This document shows, in pieces, positions 4,798 to 5,998 of a stretch of 5,998 bases of DNA (the first letter of the stretch is position 1; every line of letters begins with the position of its first letter). Source of the DNA: Bifidobacterium breve (GTDB taxonomy: Bacteria > Actinomycetota > Acidimicrobiia > IMCC26256 > PALSA-555); the NCBI GenBank assembly GCA_945889545.1, contig CAMDCC010000189.1, positions 1 through 5,998 on the forward strand. The letters run 5' to 3'. Made by a program: the position numbers and the translations under genes. The notes under the pieces are model-generated. The model saw only the letters and a list, made by a program, of their open reading frames with translations. It was not told the origin of the DNA and ran no database searches.

Positions 4798-5873
4798 ACG
4801 AATCACCGCGACTGGGGCGCCCGGTCCGCACTGCGATCGTCGGTCTCGGGCGCATCTACGACCTCACGATCCTCGGCTACCGCGACAACCCCGATGCCGA
4901 GGTTGTCGCCCTGTGTGATCCCGATGCGGATCGGCTTGCGCGCCGGGCGAGCGACTGGCCCGACGCCACACCGTTCGCCCAGCTCGACGAGATGCTCGGT
5001 CGCACAGACATCGATCTGGTCGAGGTCCTGGTCCCCTCCCCGCTCCACTGCGAGGTGGTCTGCGCCGCGCTCGACGCCGGCCATCACGTCAACGTCCAGA
5101 AGCCGATGGCCACCACGGTCGAGGAAGCCGACGGCATGATCGCGGCCCGGGACCGCTCGGGACGCGTGCTACGGGTCATGGAGAACTTCATCCACTATGC
5201 GCCACTCCGGGAACTCAAGCGAGTGGTGGAGTCGGGCGAGATCGGTGAGCCAGCGGGCCTGCACATGAAGATGGTCGCCACCGGTCAAGGTGGCTGGGAT
5301 GTCCCGTGGCAGACCTGGGAGTGGTACTTCGAGATGGCCCGCCGCGGCCGCGGAATCCTCGTGTACGACGATGGATGGCACAAGTTCTCAGTCGCGCGGT
5401 GGCTGTTCGGACCTGTGCGCGAAGTCATGGGCTGGGTCGGACAGACCGAAGTGGGGCCCGGCATCGTGATCGATGCACCGTCGACGATCATGTGGACCCA
5501 CACCAATGGTCTCCGAGGTGTGTTCGACATCACCTTCGCCCCCGACATGCTGATGCGCTCCGACTACTACACCAACGACGAACGATTCGAAGTCACCGGC
5601 CGCAAGGGCTTCGTGCGCGTCAACCGGTGCACATCGCGCGGGCTGCAGATGCCCTCGGTCGAGGTTTACGCCGACGGGCAGATGCGTACCTACCACGCCC
5701 TCGACGACGACTGGGCCTCGTCATTTCGGACCCAGACCACCGAGTTCCTCCCTTGGCTCGTCACCGGCGACGGTGAACTCCTCTGGGACGCCGACACCGC
5801 ACGCGACGTACTCGCCTTCCAGCTCGCGGCCATCGAGTCATCCGACCAGAACGCGCCGGTCCAACTCTCATAG
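4794..5873 (+). CDS. Gfo/Idh/MocA-family NAD(P)-dependent oxidoreductase
   Basis: The 359-residue protein has the two-domain layout of this family. The N-terminal Rossmann fold shows AIVGLGRI (14-21, G-x-G at G17/G19) and an acidic residue at the end of beta-2 (CDP, D42), which favours NAD over NADP. VLVPSPLHCEVVCAALDAGHHVNVQKPMA (78-106) carries the catalytic-region lysine K103. The usual E-K-P triad reads Q-K-P here. The C-terminal domain contains the D-x-G-x-H block (D192, G194, H196) that supplies substrate-binding and catalytic residues. Family members oxidise or reduce sugar, inositol or other polyol carbonyls and some bile or phthalate-type compounds. The segment WDVPWQTWEWYFEMARRGRG (168-187) is rich in aromatic residues and may shape the substrate pocket. 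It is the last gene of the three-gene operon and overlaps VOC protein 2 by 4 bp. Substrate is unknown. Confidence 0.93.
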   Translation: MNESPRLGRPVRTAIVGLGRIYDLTILGYRDNPDAEVVALCDPDADRLARRASDWPDATPFAQLDEMLGRTDIDLVEVLVPSPLHCEVVCAALDAGHHVNVQKPMATTVEEADGMIAARDRSGRVLRVMENFIHYAPLRELKRVVESGEIGEPAGLHMKMVATGQGGWDVPWQTWEWYFEMARRGRGILVYDDGWHKFSVARWLFGPVREVMGWVGQTEVGPGIVIDAPSTIMWTHTNGLRGVFDITFAPDMLMRSDYYTNDERFEVTGRKGFVRVNRCTSRGLQMPSVEVYADGQMRTYHALDDDWASSFRTQTTEFLPWLVTGDGELLWDADTARDVLAFQLAAIESSDQNAPVQLS

Positions 5874-5902
5874 AACTGCCGGCTCGACATCCGAGTCTCT
5901 AC

Positions 5903-5998
5903 TCAGTGAGCGCAGAGACAAAACGGGTGGCCGGCCGGATCCAGGTAGACCCGCCAGTTGCGCTTGCCCCCGTCGTCGCCCTCGACGAGCGTGGCGCC
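5903..5998 (-). CDS. C-terminal end of a VOC-superfamily protein (5' end outside window)
   Basis: Reading the minus strand from the right edge gives 31 residues ending WRVYLDPAGHPFCLCAH and a TGA stop (5905-5903). The V-x-L-D-P-A-G-H-P-F-C-L-C ending is a very common C-terminus among small actinobacterial VOC/glyoxalase-like proteins. The glutamate ligand found at the I-E-L position of glyoxalase I is not present, as is usual in this branch, so it may be a non-metal or binding-only member. It converges on the oxidoreductase gene with a 29-bp gap (5874-5902). Only the last module is visible, so length and start cannot be given. Confidence 0.75.
   Translation of the reverse strand, partial: GATLVEGDDGGKRNWRVYLDPAGHPFCLCAH

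Noticed and set aside
5895..5919. Inverted repeat GTCTCT / AGAGAC as a terminator between the oxidoreductase and the last VOC gene
   Set aside because: The stem is only 6 bp with a 13-nt loop, reaches into the VOC coding end, and has no T-run on either side; too weak to call.

Overview
The window is GC-rich, with strong G/C preference at third codon positions. It also has GTG starts, four-base gene overlaps and TANNNT boxes placed directly in front of start codons. Together these suggest a high-GC actinobacterium; the mix of VOC, SnoaL, PhyH and Gfo/Idh/MocA enzymes would fit Acidimicrobiia or a mycobacterium-like soil or marine lineage. That placement is inference; no rRNA or marker gene is present. 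I see no mobile element, CRISPR array, tRNA or rRNA.

Layout. (1) Bases 2-673 (+) are the C-terminal part of a TolB/PD40-type beta-propeller protein that begins before the window. It converges on (2) a SnoaL/NTF2-like protein on the minus strand (681-1166); a small hairpin sits over the two gene ends. (3) A short divergent control region (about 1190-1234) separates the SnoaL gene from a TetR-family repressor gene (1235-1846, +). It holds a 35-bp inverted repeat that reads as two adjacent operator-like palindromes, lying over promoter elements for both directions. (4) A dihydrodipicolinate reductase / 2,4-diaminopentanoate dehydrogenase-like NAD(P)-dependent enzyme (1893-2945) follows 46 bp after tetR. 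(5) A PhyH-family Fe(II)/2-oxoglutarate dioxygenase (3036-3872) stands alone between short gaps. (6) After a 179-bp gap come three genes joined by GTGA and ATGA overlaps: VOC protein 1 (4052-4432), VOC protein 2 (4429-4797) and a Gfo/Idh/MocA oxidoreductase (4794-5873). (7) The right edge holds the C-terminal end of another VOC-type protein on the minus strand (5903-5998), convergent with the oxidoreductase.

How the genes may work together. Apart from the propeller, the set looks like accessory catabolism or secondary-metabolite modification: a ligand-responsive TetR repressor probably controls itself, the divergent SnoaL gene and perhaps the downstream reductase. The VOC-VOC-oxidoreductase genes are almost certainly co-translated. 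The substrate cannot be read from the sequence. The most interesting points are the double operator at 1190-1224 and the complementary metal-ligand pattern of the two overlapping VOC proteins, which suggests an asymmetric heterodimer. I do not see a clearly new defence or mobile system here.
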